DNA from: Basidiobolus ranarum
Lineage: Eukaryota; Basidiobolomycota; Basidiobolomycetes; Basidiobolales
Length of the DNA: 34,111 bases
Reading direction: 5' to 3'
Assembly (NCBI GenBank): GCA_040143965.1
Contig: JASJQH010000068.1
Location: 1 to 34,111 of the forward strand
Shown: positions 1-8,903 of the stretch, in pieces
How the letters are laid out: each line of letters opens with the position of its first letter
Position numbering within the stretch: the first letter of the stretch is position 1
The notes under the pieces: model-generated
The model's database searches: none
What the model was told of the DNA's origin: nothing
What the model saw: only the letters and a program-made list of their open reading frames with translations
Translations under genes and position numbers: made by a program

Positions 1-109
1 TACAAGCAACTGATTGGCCTTAGACTTTGTGTTCAGATGCAGTCACCATACTCCATATTTTCCTCTTTGGGAATTACTGCTTGTACCACAAGTCACCAGA
101 CTTTCAACA

Positions 110-234
110 TTAGTTTGTTTACATCTTGACAAAACTATAAATATCAACTTTCTACTCAATAAATCAATAAGTGAAAACCACCAATTCCTCTAATTCTCCA
201 AACCACTTCCAACAGGCTCCCAAATACTATAACA
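110..234 (-). mobile_element. Copia LTR-like end (copy A)
   Basis: Read on the minus strand, this begins TGTTATAGTATTTGGGAGCC and continues through a conserved stretch down to about 110. The same stretch recurs at 1080-1200 (plus), 1246-1335 (minus) and 1911-2045 (minus). The TGTT start and the abutting copia pol sequence identify it as the 5' end of an LTR. The far end is not resolved and may run out of the window. It joins directly onto the integrase fragment at 235, so it interrupts that reading frame. Confidence 0.6.
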
Positions 235-1079
235 GTATAATCATCAATAAGTGTGATTTAATATCTTTTTTTGCCTAAAGACAAATTTTGCATAGGTCCA
301 CCCAAATCTGAATGAATTAGATCAAACTTTTTAACCAATTTGATTAAACCAAAGCTCTTGAACAGTTGCCTGGCTTGTTTTCATATATACAACCCTCACA
401 AATTTCCATATTGGTTGGGGGTTAACTTGAATTTTAGAAATTAGGTGATTTTAATCATTTTGCTCAAATAATCAAATCCAATATGGCCAAATCAATTAAG
501 CCATAATTAAATAGTTTCCTGATTTGAATGACTTATATTTAGACAAAAACCTCTTGAATTATATGTAAGCTTGTATAAGTTTTGATCCTTTTCTCCAAAA
601 GCTAAATAATTCCCATTTTGAGCAGTGATGATGCATCCTGACTTATCAAAATTGAATTTTAACCCTTCTGAGGTGGCTTTGCATAAAGATATTAAATTCT
701 TAGCAATATCTGGAACATGTAGTATATCCTTAAAAGTATATACTTTCTCTTCAGAAGCTCCAGTTAAATTGACTTGAATTGTTCTCATTCCAATAGCTTC
801 CAATGTGCAGTCATCTCCCATGAAAAGCTTTCTAATTGGGATTTCTTTGTAATTGACAAACCAATGTTTTGCATTTTTGAAATGTTGGGAAGCTCCAGAA
901 TAAATATATCATGTCTGAGAATCCTTGTTGGCAGTCATAGATAGAGCAGATATGAACAAGTAATCTTCTGTTGCAACCACATTCACATATTCATTACATT
1001 TTTCTTCTTTTGCAATTCTTTTAAACTAATCTTTGCTTAAGTAGACATAACAGAGAGTGCAAGCTTGGGGCTCATAGCC
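235..1079 (-). pseudogene. Ty1/copia gag-pol fragment: protease, GAG-pre-integrase, start of integrase
   Basis: A broken retrotransposon polyprotein. On the minus strand, from high to low coordinates, I see a retropepsin-like segment (YSGASQHF, canonical D(S/T)GA with Asp changed to Tyr). Next comes an open stretch of about 104 codons (821-507) with the GAG-pre-integrase pattern, including MGDDCTLEAIG and LHVPDIAKNLISL. After several stops and frame changes, the start of the integrase core follows (IHSDLGGPMQ, then LIDDYT). The frame ends abruptly at 235, where LTR copy A begins, and at 1079, where LTR copy B begins. Stops, frameshifts and the lost protease aspartate show it is dead. Assignment to copia (Pseudoviridae) rests on domain order and motif style. 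Confidence 0.8.
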
Positions 1080-1335
1080 TGTTAAAGTATTTGGGATCCT
1101 GTTGGAAGTGGTTTAGAGAATTAGAGGAATTGGTGGTTTTTTCACTCATTGATTTATTGAGTAGGAAGTTGACATTTATAGTTTTGTCAAGATGCAAACA
1201 AACAAATATGTAGAATGTGTTAACATATTCTACATGTTAATTTGTTAACCTTCTACTCAATAAATCAACAAGTGAAAACCACCAATTTCTCTAACTCTCC
1301 TAACCACTACCAACAGGCTTCCAAATACTTCAACA
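1080..1335. repeat. 256-bp element made of two inverted LTR-like ends (copies B and C)
   Basis: The left arm (1080 to about 1200, plus) and right arm (about 1246-1335, minus) are imperfect reverse complements. Both start TGTT-A/G-AAGTATTTGG and share the following ~85-90 bases. The centre (about 1205-1245) contains a near-palindrome, GTAGAATGTGTTAACATATTCTAC. The element begins TGTT and ends AACA. It may be two LTR fragments joined head-to-head by nested insertion, or one foldback-type derivative of the LTR. It sits exactly between two separate copia coding fragments. Confidence 0.6.
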
Positions 1336-1665
1336 AAAGAGACAACATACTATAGTACTTTCAGTACCAGATGTAGAGTATATGGCTGCTTGTGAAGTGA
1401 CAAAAGAAGCAAAATGGCTAAGAGAACTCATGACAGATTTGAACTATTCTTGAAATTCACCAACTAAAATATTTCAAGATAATGAAAGTTGTAGCAAGTT
1501 AGCCAGAAATGTCATAATACACACTAGAAGCAAGCTTATAGATATTAGACATCATGTTATCAGTTTATTGACTTAACTTATTTCTCTACAGAAAACATGA
1601 ATGTTAATATGTCAACCAAACCACTAGCTAGACAGATATTTTAGAAATTTAGAACTTGTTTCAGA
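1336..1665 (+). pseudogene. Ty1/copia RNase H fragment
   Basis: Plus-strand translation starts at KRQHTIVLSVPDVEYMAACE and continues through TKEAKWLREL, a DNES motif and IHTRSKLIDIRHHVI. It ends near STKPLARQIF. These match the conserved blocks at the end of copia RNase H (KRQ-ST-EAEYMA, DNQSA, H-RSKHIDIRYHF, ADILTKPL). In-frame stops (one after NYS near 1453) make it a remnant. It is in the opposite orientation to the protease/integrase fragment at 235-1079, so the two are not one simple insertion. LTR copy C abuts its left side. Confidence 0.8.
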
Positions 1666-1706
1666 TATGTTTGCATGACTATTTGGCTGAAGGAAAGTCT
1701 TGGAAT

Positions 1707-2166
1707 TAGCATTGTCTAAGCACTTATATAGTCATATAGAGCTTAGTATTTAGGAGTTCTATATTGCACTAAGATATCACCCTTGATTATCAATAGAAAT
1801 TACTCAAAAAATATTTGCCAACTTAGAAGTTCTCAGATATATAAGTTTTTGCAAGCTGGTGCAAAAAGCCCTAAACTTTGCATGCATGATGCCAGGACCC
1901 TCCTTAACAAACTCTTCATGTTGGCTTGCTTACATCTTGGCAAAACAATAAATGTTAACTTTAAACTCAGTTAGTAAATAAGTGCAAACCACCAATTTCT
2001 CTAATTCTTCAAACCACTTCCAACAGGTCCCAAAATACTGTAACACCAAGGTGAGGTGAATATCCGAAGTAAATTTCATTTGAAAATAAAGGGTGATATC
2101 TTAGTGAAATATTGGATAATAAAATATTAAGCTATATATGACTATATAGGTGTTTAGGCAATGCTA
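1707..2166. repeat. Long inverted repeat enclosing an LTR end (copy D)
   Basis: The left arm (about 1707-1830) and right arm (about 2050-2166) are imperfect reverse complements. Shared landmarks are TAGCATTG(T/C)CTAA at the outer ends, a CTATATAGTCATATA-type block and AAGATATCACCCTT. LTR copy D (1911-2045, minus, starting TGTTACAGTATTTTGGG) lies between the arms. The structure fits a terminal-inverted-repeat element invaded by, or built around, the copia LTR. No clear target-site duplication was identified. Confidence 0.5.
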
Positions 2167-2169
2167 TTT

Positions 2170-3850
2170 TCAACCATATTTACTTGGTGCTAGTCAGGAA
2201 GGTTGAGATGGGACATGGAATAACCATGATTAACGCCATAATGTTAAAATTTTGGCTCTTGGATACTGTGAAATTTAGTAATATAGCTGATAATGCACGA
2301 TCTTAGTGGTAAAAACATGTTGCACTCAAAACTGATTCACTCACTGCCGTGAATATAAGTGTGTATAATATCACCAAGATTCATGGTATCACCTTCATAA
2401 CATAAAGAACTATTATTTTCTTCAGCAGCATGACACATAGCATGTTAAAACATGAAGTAAATGGTTAGATATTATCATTTGAAAAAACGCATGCCAAAAA
2501 ATGAATCAGTTTTGAGCAATAGTGTATAAATATTTTGAGTTTGAGAGCTGTTGATTATTTGATGAGAAAAAAAGAGTTTACACTTTTTGGTAGAATTATA
2601 GAAAATAAACAATGGAGTTATGTTCAGAATATCTGTTGAACTAACTTCAGTCATCCCAGAGTCAATTTGAATGACTTCGAAATTTCACGTTCCAAGTTGT
2701 TAATTCGTGCTAAATATATGTTTGAACTAGGTGATATTTGAGTAAATAATGATAAATAACTTCGATGTGATACAAGGAACAGTCTGGGCCACAGATATAG
2801 GAATGACAAATATGATGTAGGTAATAATCTTCAACAGGACCTCTTTCTCCCTCTTCAGACTTTCCATACGAACCTCAACTATCTGGTTCGTCATTTACCA
2901 GACTCCATAAACTTAATGTTTTGCTAAAATACACCAATTTGGACAACCTGGTCAATGATATCGACAAGCTTCTTTGAAAAGCAAGAATCCATCAATACTC
3001 ACTTCAATAATATAGAAAATACCTCTGACGAACAGCGATATTTAAGCCAAGTTATAGTTGCTTGTTAGAACTCCAAATAGCCCAAATATTCTTCCAGGAT
3101 TCAGTTGTATATATTTTCACATCCTGCTGTTCATGAATTTCATACCCGTTGTGTTGGGATTCGACTATTGAAGTCATTCCTCTAGAGAAACCGCTAATTA
3201 TATGGCCACGCTTTGCGAAGCAGAAGATCAATACAAGATTTCTTGTGGATGATCTCAATGCTACAGTGATAATGGATGGCATTATGTCAACATAGTGAAT
3301 TCACATACTTCAACCTTATTATCATCGTCTATATATATGTATGCTTCTGTATATGAGATGAGATTGCATCTATACACATAGGCGTTTGTTTGGTAGGAAG
3401 TGGATATTGTGCATGCGTCTTTGGCCAACATTACTATTCCTAGCATCATCTAATATATGAAGCATGAACAATCATAGTAATCTTAGAGCCCTAACTCGGT
3501 TTGTGATCCATAATGTTTCTTAGAAGATCGGTCTGGTTCATTGGTAATACTAATAGAAAATCCAAATACTCTCTCACCTGTTCCAAATACTCTCTCACCT
3601 GTGCAGATATGCCAGCTTCCTTTTTAAAATAAGTCAGAGATGAATATTTTTTATAAATTTTACCACACTTTTGGCTAGCAACGGCTGATTTGTATAACAC
3701 GAAAACTGGTTTTACTCTAAATGCAAAATGGATAAGAATTTTACTTTAAGATCTGCAACCTTAAACATTGTACAACTAGGAGATGGTATTTAACCTGCCA
3801 TTGATAATCTAGTTTGTCATAAACCATCGACTCCTTTGAAGATACCTCCA
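2170..3850. other. Intergenic stretch, no convincing gene
   Basis: No recognisable domain is visible on either strand. A 76-codon minus-strand open stretch (3282-3052) and a 69-codon one (3700-3491) occur, but neither resembles a known family nor extends through plausible splice sites. The second contains a perfect 21-bp tandem duplication around 3561-3602 (TCCAAATACTCTCTCACCTGT twice). Otherwise I see only AT-rich sequence. Confidence 0.4.
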
Positions 3851-3854
3851 CAAA

Positions 3855-4151
3855 ATGAGACTACACTATATTGCCTTCGCGCTACTTGCTCTTCCTTTCG
3901 TAGCCCACGCAGCTGAGCCCAAAGAAGCTGACTTAGACGCTGGAGGTCTTGGCTTGACTATTGTCAAAACCTTGTTGAAAGTAGGACTTCGTAAAGTCAA
4001 CACTAAATCCGCTTGCCAAGCATGCAAAGGTCTATGCAACAGAATCTTTTCCGGCTCCACTAAAGATATCTGCAAGTATGAAGTTTGTGTTGGAACCTTA
4101 GGTGGTGTTGAAACTACCGAGAAGAAGCCATCTTGCACTTTAATTAAATAA
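3855..4151 (+). CDS. Small secreted six-cysteine protein
   Basis: A single-exon 98-residue protein. Residues 1-19 form a typical signal peptide (basic MRLH, hydrophobic core, AHA before the likely cleavage site), so it should enter the secretory pathway. The mature part is about 79 residues, with six cysteines at 54, 57, 61, 73, 78 and 94 (spacing C-x2-C-x3-C-x11-C-x4-C-x15-C). Six cysteines would allow three disulfides, as in many fungal small secreted proteins. I do not recognise the family and assign no activity. The ATG is the first in frame. An AATAAA at 4198 lies 47 bases after the stop, which supports a transcribed gene. An antisense open frame over the same bases is taken as a shadow. 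The next gene remnant downstream also encodes a secreted-type (CAP) domain. Confidence 0.75.
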   Translation: MRLHYIAFALLALPFVAHAAEPKEADLDAGGLGLTIVKTLLKVGLRKVNTKSACQACKGLCNRIFSGSTKDICKYEVCVGTLGGVETTEKKPSCTLIK

Positions 4152-4197
4152 TTTGATGAGTGCAAAAGTCAAATATACTGTGGAAATGAGTTTCTTC

Positions 4198-4203
4198 AAT
4201 AAA
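4198..4203 (+). terminator. Poly(A) signal of the secreted-protein gene
   Basis: A canonical AATAAA hexamer 47 bases downstream of the stop codon at 4149-4151. It is the best-placed polyadenylation signal for this gene. Confidence 0.5.
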
Positions 4204-4879
4204 TCAAGTAGTCAATTATAAGTTGATTTTTCATTATCTCTGATTGTCATAGTCATCATAGACATGGAATAAATCGGGTTTTGATGTATTTAACATCAAT
4301 AAACAGGGGTTGGTCCAAGTATAAGGTAAATCAAGACGGTAGGAGTGCATATAATGGTATCTATATTGAGTATAGAACTAACGTTACGTTACACAGTTGA
4401 TCTTTTTGTAACAAGACTTATCGATGAAAGTTTCTTATCATCACAAATGATCTTGTTACAAATTGAAATTTTAACCAAATACTTATTTTTATCGACTTGA
4501 TGTAAGTAAACGACTATACTATACTACATTCTGTGCCTACTAGTTGTACAACTGCAGAATACTTATCCTTTTATTGTGTATCCGTGCGGGTGTTATTAAG
4601 TGCCTATTTCTATACGTAGCAAATTTCCAGAGGTTGAACGAGATCGATGTAGATGATTATTCCACCGCTGTACTCAGTTAATTCTACACATATAATACTG
4701 ATTATGTAAGTCTCATTGTAAGTAGTATTCAATCTAGTTCGCCTAAGGACTTTAGAACCGAGGATTTAAGAGTGTACAAATGTGATTCCATGAACATTCA
4801 AAGGGTACACATAAACTCACCTTCCCTAATCAATTCATAAAGAGCTGGACTATCCTTATCTGCTTAACCTTTCTACTCC
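4204..4879. other. Intergenic stretch between secreted-protein gene and CAP pseudogene
   Basis: AT-rich sequence with no open frame of note, no RNA gene and no repeat that I could recognise. The 5' part of the CAP pseudogene may extend into its right end: a pyrimidine-rich CTCCTCCAG just before 4886 looks like an old splice acceptor. Confidence 0.4.
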
Positions 4880-5338
4880 TCCAGGTGATTCTGGGCATTA
4901 CTGGTCCGGATGTCAACTATGTGCAGTGCACTGGTAGACCTCAAAAGGAAGTAAAACCCTCATCTATGAAAGTGATATCTGGTAATGGCGACCTTCAAAA
5001 ATGTTCGCCCTGGTTAATCAGCAGCGTCAACAATATGGCATGAAGCCACTCAAACTTAACAGACACTTGGTGCGGCTGCTCAAAAGCATACAAACTACCA
5101 AACTCATGTTAACCAATGACTCGTGATGAACCTTTAGGCACTTATATCTCTGAAAATGGATTTAATTGGAGAGTTATGGGGGGGGGTAAATGTTGGCAGC
5201 GGTTATGCTAGCATCGAGATGCAAGGTTAGATGAACTTTGCTGGACATCGACGCAACATTCTTGAACCTCAGCTTACCTCCTTTGGTTCTGGCTACGTTG
5301 CCAATGGGGACTACTGGGCACAACTATTCGGTGGCTAA
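4880..5338 (+). pseudogene. CAP/SCP-domain secreted protein, decayed
   Basis: Pieces of one CAP (SCP/PR-1-type) domain can be read in shifting plus-strand frames. MFALVNQQRQQYGMKPLKLN at 5001 is the classic helix-1 start of bacterial/fungal CAP domains. It is followed by a TRDEPLGTYISENGF-like segment, VGSGYASIEMQG, GHRRNILEP, and finally GSGYVANGDYWAQLFGG before a TAA at 5336-5338. In-frame stops (for example after QG near 5229) and at least two frameshifts break it; one shift lies at the poly-G run near 5178-5186. The start and any signal peptide are not recoverable. Since the domain is still readable end to end, the decay looks fairly recent. CAP proteins are normally secreted; no activity is inferred here. 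Confidence 0.75.
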
Positions 5339-6451
5339 AATCCCCTCTCTGGGGCAGTCTGTTTGTCAATATGAATCAAGAATACAGGAAATGGTAAACT
5401 AGATATATTATTTTGTTAGGGCTCATCGGATGGCTTAGAGTAATCAATAAATAGAAAATTTCGATGGTCTTTTACAAACATATGGATCTATTGGGAAATA
5501 CGTTACTTTATCATAAATATGAAGGATATTTTGGCATGCTGTGAAGGCAGTGATTAGATGAGCTAGTTATCCAAGGAAATGATGAAACCTAAAAGGGCAA
5601 TGTCGATCCAAAAATGCGGTAGTTGATTTAACTAAAATAGATTTCATATAGTACTGAGAGAGCATCGCTTAGGATGAAGCTACAATCAAATACCTAACAA
5701 GGGTATATACCCATGTCAAGTGACCAGGAATATCTGTATTATCAAGATATCATCACGATTGTGAGTTTTCCAATAATTCCTTTTTCGTTAGTATCGCAAA
5801 ATAAGCCATGAAAATCCTCACATTTCCATAATATTCAAAATTTCAATGTTTTTATATCATTACGATCAACCTAGATATCGATTCTATGAATCATGAGTTC
5901 TAAACTAACTATTAAAGGAATAATGAGAAACACTTGTAAATCCTCTACTCTTAGGGCGGTCGTTAGTGAGAATGATTTCTTTCTAGTGTTTCCGTTTAAA
6001 TCCACTCCAACGAGCTAAATAGGAAGCAAGCTTATCATCACTAATACGGTGAATGACTAACCAAGTTCTTCAATTGGTAAAGTCAGTCAGAGAAAAAGAT
6101 TGTAGCATGGGTTCGATCGTTATTTTCATAGGTTGGGGATGTTGCCATGTCAGCCCTAAAGTAAGTACTGTCTTTTTGACTGGCCCATCCATCATCAACA
6201 CTAAAACTAGTTGAATGTGAGTTTTTTTGGTGATAAAAATGGTCAGATTATATAAACTTTAGACTTTCGAGAAAATAAATGAAGATGCAATAAGTACTAG
6301 ATATATCAAGTCAAGATGAATGCGTCTTTGGTCAAAGCATAAATGGTAAGATGTATTATGAAATCCAATAAAGACCACGTTGCCGAACTGCCCGAGGAAC
6401 ATATAAAAACGTGGGGAGTTGTTGAAGAACACTCAAATTTATATCTTCCCA
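5339..6451. other. Intergenic stretch with a tRNA-like trace
   Basis: No protein-coding sequence is recognised. A short tRNA-like trace at about 6056-6120 has a D-loop-like CAATTGGTAA and a B-box-like GGGTTCGATC but poor stems. The rest is AT-rich sequence upstream of the GT2 gene, with no clear TATA element. Confidence 0.4.
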
Positions 6452-8452
6452 ATGTTGACAAAGGACTCCAAACCATACCCACCTCCACCCCCTCAAGGGT
6501 TTTGGTTCTACTGCTATGCATTGCTCAAGGTTATACTGGGCCCTTGCTTCGTTGCTGCAGTAATTGTTGGAATAGTATGCGACGTGAATATCGCCAGCTC
6601 ATCAACAGTCACTTTGGGAATTTATGGAGTAACTATCATTACCTTCTTCGTTGTTCAAGTCTGCTTTGCCACCATAAACCGTATTCGAATGAACCGGATT
6701 GGCAAAACCTCCTTAAATCAAGAGAATACCAAACAAGTTATCGCCGTTGTTGTCGGTTATCGTGAAGAAATCAATGCTTGGTCTGCTGCTCTTCAGAGTC
6801 TAAAACGATCCAGTTATGCAGGGTTAAAAAAGGTGATTGCAGTTTGTGATGGCAACGAAGCGGCTGATGAAGAGATGGCTCAAGAATTTATACGTGTATT
6901 TCCTGAAGGATGTATTGTATCCCTCCCTGAAAGTATTGTTACAGTTTATAAACGAATGTACGGCATTGCGCTTGAAGCTGGTCAAACTCCGAAGGAAGCC
7001 GAGGACTGGGCATGGAAGAACACCAGTGATGATGTTCAATATATCGCTAGTAAATATGATCTTGGGTCTAGTAAACACATCTGCTTTCTTCAACCACATG
7101 GACACAAGCGCATTGCCATGTTTACCGGATTTCTTATGGCCATTGAAGGTTTTCAATGTGATGGTTATTTATTCACCACGGACTCTGATACTTTAGTAGA
7201 CGAGGATGCCATCGGCCACCTGGTTAGATGTATCCAATCTGAGAAGAACATTGGTGCAGTCACAGGAGATGTTAGAATCTGGAATCGCAAAGACAGCTTC
7301 TTGGCCAGAATGTGCTCACTTCGCTATTGGTTTGCTTTTAATATTGAACGTGCATGTCAATCCTTCAACAAAGCTGTTCTATGTGTAAGTGGACCACTAG
7401 GGTTATATGATGTTCGCATTCTGCGAGTCATTCTCGGTGGATGGGCACTTCAGAAGTTCGCCAAAACCGAAACTACCTTTGGAGATGATCGTCACCTTAC
7501 CAATCAAGTACTCAATTGTAACCTCAAGGTTCTTTACACCCATAAGGCCTATTGTTATTCCGACTCACCAGCCACATTAGTTCGATGGATTAAACAACAA
7601 ACCAGATGGGGTAAATCTTTCTACCGAGAGCTCATGTGGTTCCCTCGGGTTTACATCCTACATTCTCCATGGATATGTATTGAAATGTGTATTCAAGCTG
7701 TCTATCCATTCATCTTGGCCTACAATGCTCTTGCTTATCTCTATGGAAGTTACAGTTTTGCGCGATTGATTTCTTTCGCGATCACTGTGTGGCTAGTCGG
7801 TTTTATCAGGGCATTGTATGCATTCCTAATTACTTTAAAGGTGGTACGGAAAGACAAAGAGGAAAAAGAAGTGATGGACAGCAGAATCACCCAGGAAGGT
7901 GTACGCATTCCTCTGTTATGCACACCATGGGCACTTTATGCACGATTTGATTTCTTCCTCTTCTCAATCTATGGATTCTATTATTTCTTCTTCCTCATTC
8001 CGGCTAAGATTTATGCCATCCTTACTCCTCACCTTACTCAGTGGGGAACTTCAGCTCGCTCAGCCAGTGAAATGCGTAAAGGAGATTCGTTTATGGAACG
8101 CACCTCTCACATCATCGTTCATATCCCTTGGTTTATTGCTTTCGTCGTGGGTGTAGGACGTTTACTTTGGACCATCCTTGGTAGTATATACAGTTGGCTT
8201 ATTATCTTGATAGTGTTGATACCATTAGGAATACTTTATTGGGATATTATCAAAAGATACATATGTTGTTGCGTACCGGATATCGACATTGAGAAACAAT
8301 CGGACTCTGCACAATGCGAGAAAGCAATTACACGGTTGATTAATGTAGATAACTCATCTTGGCCTACAAACAGTATCATCTCCAAAGATTCCCACAGTGA
8401 AGGTGAACATAGTAGTGTTGCAAGTGGGCCAGTAATGAGTCAACCCATCTAG
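6452..8452 (+). CDS. Hyaluronan-synthase-like GT2 membrane glycosyltransferase
   Basis: A single-exon 666-residue protein. Two N-terminal membrane segments (about 18-42 and 55-75) precede a cytosolic GT2 catalytic domain. Visible motifs are VGYRE (101-105), CDG (132-134), DSDT (244-247; metal/nucleotide-sugar binding), SGPLG (313-317), GDDRHLT (344-350; the ED-type catalytic region) and QQTRWGKS (382-389; the QxxRW product-binding motif). Several further membrane segments follow, with a TQWGTSAR block. SGPLG, GDDRHLTN and QQTRW-K-S together are typical of class I hyaluronan synthases and their close fungal/chitin-synthase-like relatives. True chitin synthases usually have QRRRW. Likely role: polymerising a UDP-sugar and extruding the polysaccharide across the plasma membrane. 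The product cannot be decided from sequence. I chose the ATG at 6452; the open frame reaches further upstream only with non-ATG starts. Confidence 0.85.
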   Translation: MLTKDSKPYPPPPPQGFWFYCYALLKVILGPCFVAAVIVGIVCDVNIASSSTVTLGIYGVTIITFFVVQVCFATINRIRMNRIGKTSLNQENTKQVIAVVVGYREEINAWSAALQSLKRSSYAGLKKVIAVCDGNEAADEEMAQEFIRVFPEGCIVSLPESIVTVYKRMYGIALEAGQTPKEAEDWAWKNTSDDVQYIASKYDLGSSKHICFLQPHGHKRIAMFTGFLMAIEGFQCDGYLFTTDSDTLVDEDAIGHLVRCIQSEKNIGAVTGDVRIWNRKDSFLARMCSLRYWFAFNIERACQSFNKAVLCVSGPLGLYDVRILRVILGGWALQKFAKTETTFGDDRHLTNQVLNCNLKVLYTHKAYCYSDSPATLVRWIKQQTRWGKSFYRELMWFPRVYILHSPWICIEMCIQAVYPFILAYNALAYLYGSYSFARLISFAITVWLVGFIRALYAFLITLKVVRKDKEEKEVMDSRITQEGVRIPLLCTPWALYARFDFFLFSIYGFYYFFFLIPAKIYAILTPHLTQWGTSARSASEMRKGDSFMERTSHIIVHIPWFIAFVVGVGRLLWTILGSIYSWLIILIVLIPLGILYWDIIKRYICCCVPDIDIEKQSDSAQCEKAITRLINVDNSSWPTNSIISKDSHSEGEHSSVASGPVMSQPI

Positions 8453-8678
8453 GGAGAAAGATACTCTACGGCTAATCATGACCATCTTTCTTGTAGTATT
8501 TAATCAACATGCGAAATATATATATATTACCAATTTTCTGATCACAATAAACTCTAATGTTTCATGCAAACTTGCCATTTCTATCCACCTGCTAGACATT
8601 AGCTCACTCTTTCTTGTATTCCTTACAATATATAGATTCGTTAAGCGGTATTATTTGTTTGTTCAGCATAGCACGTAA

Positions 8679-8903
8679 GCACCCGTATTAGTATCAGTAT
8701 TCCTCACTATTGGAAGAATTAGAATTTCCGGCAACCGATACTAGAGTCTAATTGGTGAATTCAACATTTTACAATTGGATAATTGGAATCCAGATTTGGG
8801 TTGTATCCGTATTGTCGGGTAGAAGCTAAATTAGGCTCTATTATTGGTTGCCGGAAATTCTAGCTCTTCCAATATTGAGGAATACTGATACCAAAAAGGG
8901 TGC
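8679..8903. mobile_element. MITE-like element with ~73-bp terminal inverted repeats
   Basis: The left arm (8679-8751) and right arm (8831-8903) are close reverse complements, starting GCACCC-TATTAGTATCAGTATTCCTCA and ending near the CTCTA(T)TA/TAGAGTC block. A unique ~80-bp loop separates them. The length (~225 bp), long inverted repeats and lack of coding capacity fit a miniature inverted-repeat transposable element. No target-site duplication was confirmed. A transcript across it would fold into a long hairpin. Confidence 0.65.

Noticed and set aside
3052-3282. 76-codon minus-strand frame starting MPSIITVALRSSTRN
   Set aside because: No recognised family, and no splice partners that extend it convincingly. 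It may be an exon of an unknown gene, but the support is too thin to call.
3866-4165. An open frame antisense to the six-cysteine gene
   Set aside because: No signal peptide or domain; the sense frame has a signal peptide, paired cysteines and a poly(A) signal.
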